A stretch of DNA of 8,152 nt from JACKOF01 sp041571855 (GTDB lineage: Bacteria; Pseudomonadota; Gammaproteobacteria; Pseudomonadales; Porticoccaceae). This document shows, piece by piece, positions 6,284 through 8,152 of this stretch. The notes beneath the pieces are model-generated. The model made no database searches. It saw nothing but the letters and a program-made list of their open reading frames with translations, and had not been told where the DNA came from. Where the stretch lies: assembly GCA_041571855.1 (NCBI GenBank), contig JBFFTH010000089.1:1-8152 (forward strand). The letters are read 5' to 3'. How positions within the stretch are numbered: position 1 is the stretch's first letter; every line of letters starts with the position of its first letter. Position numbers and translations under genes: made by a program.

Positions 6284-6613
6284 CTAGCGGCGGGCCCTTA
6301 TCTGGTTGGCTCTACCGATCACCCGCCCGATCAGGAAGAGCACGGCAGGCGGTCCAAAAAAGTAGAGCAGAAAAAGCGGGCCATTGAATTTAAGCTCGAC
6401 ATTGTACTGGTAGGGTATCTGGCTTCCAGGCACCGAGACATCATCCGTATCCAGCGTCAGCACCGTCACCTCGCGACTGATAAACGGGGTGAAAATCTCT
6501 TCCTCAAGAGGATTTCGCTCAATACTGTTCCAGTCGAGAATGGTAACCAGAGCAAGAACCATGCCCCATGCAATACTCATGTTGTTGGTCACATTCAGTA
6601 TGGGTCTGCTCAT
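6284..6613 (-). CDS. Small two-TM membrane protein of unknown function
   Basis: A 109-residue protein I do not recognise. One hydrophobic segment spans about residues 12-27 (SIAWGMVLALVTILDW), a second about 78-97 (GPLFLLYFFGPPAVLFLIG), and the tail is basic (GRANQIRARR). By the positive-inside rule the tail is cytoplasmic and the 50-residue acidic loop between the segments faces the periplasm. I chose the ATG at 6613, preceded by GGCGGA. The frame stays open up to a GTG at 6715 that overlaps the stop of the M15 peptidase gene, but the added 34 residues do not look like a natural N-terminus. It follows the M15 gene on the same strand with a 98-base gap, so the two may share a transcript. Expression and function are unknown. 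Confidence 0.65.
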   Translation of the reverse strand: MSRPILNVTNNMSIAWGMVLALVTILDWNSIERNPLEEEIFTPFISREVTVLTLDTDDVSVPGSQIPYQYNVELKFNGPLFLLYFFGPPAVLFLIGRVIGRANQIRARR

Positions 6614-6711
6614 TACTATCCGCCAGCGTTGATAAGGGAGTGCAGTATCCCCTCTCGGGTCACAAAAAGAAAGGCACAGCGACAGACTTTGCTCAGCAGC
6701 AACAGCGCAAA

Positions 6712-7368
6712 TCACCAGTTGCGATATCCGCAGGTATCAATATGGAAGCGAACCCCGGAGTAGAGCCCCATGCCCATGGAATTTTCGCGCCCCACCCTGA
6801 GGTAGATATCCCACAATATCTTATGCAATTCCTTCCTGTCGATGTCCCGCACCGGCACCAGATCCAGGGCGCAAAAATCCAGGTGCTTGCTACGGGGGGC
6901 CCCGCCGGCATTTGTGTTGTAGTAATCATCCCGGTCCCCGGAAACAGGTATGAGGGGACCCGTCAGTGGCTCAACATGGGTCTGAACAAACTTTAACGTT
7001 CTGACCATCATCGGCACCTGTTTCTTGTCCGGCAGGGTGAATATCGAGGTGCCCTTCAAGCGCCAGTCTGTCCCCTGCAGCAGAATGAGATGTAGCGGCA
7101 TGGTTTCCAGTGGAACTTCCTTGACGCCGGCTGCGAAGAGTTCGTTGGCCAGGGTCTGCACCTGGTCCTCGGCCCGGTTCATTAACATCCAGCCGCGAAA
7201 AGCCGCCCTGGTGGGCACCTTGTAGCCTTTAACATCAATGACCAGGTCCGGGTAAGCTATATTTTTTTGCGGCTTGTAAAGCTTCATCAACTCATTGCTA
7301 TTGGAAAACTCGTCGGCACTGGCAAAAAAAGGCAGGATATACACCAAAAAGATCACGATTCGAACCAT
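6712..7368 (-). CDS. Exported M15-type zinc peptidase (D,D-carboxypeptidase-like)
   Basis: A 218-residue protein with a signal peptide (about 1-18, cleavage near ASA-DE) and a C-terminal peptidase M15 core. The zinc site is visible: RSKHLDFCALD gives His162 and Asp169 with the H-x6-D spacing of the family's S-x-H-x2-G-x-A-x-D motif, and GVRFHIDT gives the third ligand His209. The usual Gly three residues after the first His is Phe165. M15A enzymes cut peptide stems of peptidoglycan, typically D-Ala-D-Ala bonds, in the periplasm; family relatives also occur as phage endolysins, but no phage genes are nearby. The N-terminal 100 residues do not match a domain I know. The start ATG has AGGAG at ideal distance and a promoter just upstream, so this is probably the first gene of a two-gene unit with the small membrane protein. 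Confidence 0.82.
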   Translation of the reverse strand: MVRIVIFLVYILPFFASADEFSNSNELMKLYKPQKNIAYPDLVIDVKGYKVPTRAAFRGWMLMNRAEDQVQTLANELFAAGVKEVPLETMPLHLILLQGTDWRLKGTSIFTLPDKKQVPMMVRTLKFVQTHVEPLTGPLIPVSGDRDDYYNTNAGGAPRSKHLDFCALDLVPVRDIDRKELHKILWDIYLRVGRENSMGMGLYSGVRFHIDTCGYRNW

Positions 7369-7394
7369 AGCCGTCTCCTATGAGTTTATCGATA

Positions 7395-7422
7395 AGTATA
7401 GTGCGCTTGAGGGAATGTGAAA
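7395..7422 (-). promoter_or_regulatory. Sigma-70-like promoter of the M15 peptidase gene
   Basis: On the minus strand TTTCAC (7422-7417) and TATACT (7400-7395) are separated by 16 bases, close to consensus. Transcription would start near 7388, giving a leader of about 20 bases with AGGAG before the ATG at 7368. A short palindrome TTATCGATAA (7386-7395) overlaps the expected start point. Confidence 0.55.
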
Positions 7423-7492
7423 TAGCCGATGCAAAAACTGTTCTTTTCCAGGCTGGCACCGGAAAGCCCCGATCCAGGGGATAAACGCTAAA

Positions 7493-7523
7493 AAAAGCCC
7501 CGGCCAGTCGGCTCGGGGCTTTT
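7493..7523 (-). terminator. Rho-independent terminator of typA
   Basis: A perfect 10-bp stem AAAAGCCCCG / CGGGGCTTTT encloses an 11-base loop that itself contains GCC...GGC. On the minus strand the stem is followed by a run of seven T, a strong intrinsic terminator 60 bases past the TypA stop. The plus strand also gives a stem plus TTTT, so it could act in both directions. With the M15 promoter it accounts for the 214-base gap 7369-7582. Confidence 0.88.
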
Positions 7524-7582
7524 GGGGACGGTGAAAAGCGCGCTGGCGTGCCAAAATGCACAACCAGAGGCCGGGGCAACAG

Positions 7583-8152
7583 TTATTTTGCCCGCTTGCG
7601 CTCGGTCTCGGTCAGCAGTTTTTTCCGCAACCGCAGGTGATTCGGTGTCACCTCGACCAGCTCATCATCCTCGATGAATTCAAGCGCCTGCTCCAGGGTA
7701 TGGCGCACCGGCGGTGTCAGGGTCAGCGCCTCATCGGTACCCGCGGCACGAATATTGGTCAGTTGCTTGGCCTTGGTGGGATTGACCGGCAAATCATTAC
7801 TGCGGGAGTGCAGGCCAACGATCTGCCCCTCATAAACCTCCTCCCCATGGCCCAGGAACAGGCGGCCTCGATCCTGCAAGTTGAACAGCGCATAAGCCAG
7901 GGTCTTTCCCTTGACCATCGACACCAGCACGCCATTCTGCCGCTTCGCCACTTCGCCCTGCTTTACCGGACCGTAGTGGTCAAAGATGCTGGTCATGATG
8001 CCGGAACCACTGGACAGGGTCAGGAAGTGGGAGCGAAACCCGATCAGGCCGCGGGAGGGGATGATAAAGTCCATCCGCACCCGGCCCTTGCCATCCGGCA
8101 CCATGTTGGTGAGTTCGGCCTTGCGCGCGCCGAGCTCTTCCATCACAGCGCC
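7583..8152 (-). CDS. typA: TypA/BipA ribosome-associated GTPase, C-terminal part (cut by window edge)
   Basis: The last 190 residues of TypA/BipA, a translational GTPase that binds the 70S ribosome and helps 50S assembly and stress growth. Near-invariant stretches are clear: VMEELGARKAEL, IIPSRGLIGFRS, EVAKRQNGVLVS, LQDRGRLFLGHG, EVYEGQIVGLHSRSNDL, TNIRAAGTDEALTLTPP and TLEQALEFIEDDELVEVTP, ending in RKKLLTETERKRAK. This covers the end of the EF-G-like domain and the TypA-specific C-terminal domain that contacts tRNA and the ribosome. The frame stays open to the window end (Gly-Ala before VMEE), so the GTPase domain lies outside. The gene is complete at its 3' end and followed by its own terminator, and appears to be a core chromosomal gene that anchors this region as chromosome rather than plasmid. 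Confidence 0.97.
   Translation of the reverse strand, partial: GAVMEELGARKAELTNMVPDGKGRVRMDFIIPSRGLIGFRSHFLTLSSGSGIMTSIFDHYGPVKQGEVAKRQNGVLVSMVKGKTLAYALFNLQDRGRLFLGHGEEVYEGQIVGLHSRSNDLPVNPTKAKQLTNIRAAGTDEALTLTPPVRHTLEQALEFIEDDELVEVTPNHLRLRKKLLTETERKRAK

Noticed and set aside
6614..6715. GTG start at 6715 for the small membrane protein (143 residues)
   Set aside because: The overlap with the M15 stop looks like coupling, but the extra 34 residues resemble no signal or domain, while the ATG at 6613 has an acceptable Shine-Dalgarno.
7469..7482. CCCC-GATCCA-GGGG hairpin as a second terminator
   Set aside because: The 4-bp stem has no T-run on either side, and a far better terminator lies 11 bases away.

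Overview
The window is gene-dense and GC-rich. Gene content and codon style suggest a heterotrophic, probably marine gammaproteobacterium (OM60/Halieaceae or Spongiibacter-like); that placement is inference from the acyl-CoA catabolic genes, the LysR/AraC regulators and the typA protein style, not a marker-gene identification. No rRNA or tRNA gene, CRISPR array or insertion sequence was seen.

Layout. Positions 37-1089 (+) encode an uncharacterised exported protein with six cysteines in its mature part. Positions 1166-1318 (-) hold a decayed fragment of an AraC-family regulator, directly behind the stop of an intact LysR-family regulator (1334-2242, -). An extremely AT-rich spacer with a perfect 20-bp palindrome separates the LysR gene from a divergent four-gene (+) cluster: a histidine-phosphatase-fold protein (2358-3050), an acyl-CoA-dehydrogenase-fold protein of the ACAD10/11 type (3068-4297), a short-chain dehydrogenase (4331-5098) and an APH-type kinase (5245-6279). 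A doubtful 38-residue small ORF lies in the one long internal gap. On the (-) strand follow a two-TM small membrane protein (6284-6613), an exported M15-type zinc peptidase (6712-7368) with a recognisable promoter, a strong hairpin terminator (7493-7523), and the C-terminal third of TypA/BipA (7583-8152), cut by the window edge.

How the genes fit together. APH-type kinase, ACAD-fold enzyme and SDR resemble the core of 4-hydroxyacyl-CoA catabolism: LvaA/LvaC/LvaD of Pseudomonas putida, and the fused kinase-ACAD proteins ACAD10/ACAD11 of animals. In that scheme the SDR interconverts a keto and a hydroxy group, the kinase phosphorylates the hydroxyacyl-CoA and the ACAD-fold enzyme removes phosphate to give an enoyl-CoA for beta-oxidation. 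Two details support a non-standard role. The ACAD lacks the usual catalytic Glu at both known places. The first gene of the cluster is a phosphatase-fold protein whose second catalytic His is Ser. The divergent LysR protein is the likely regulator. No CoA ligase is present in the window, so substrate activation must be encoded elsewhere.
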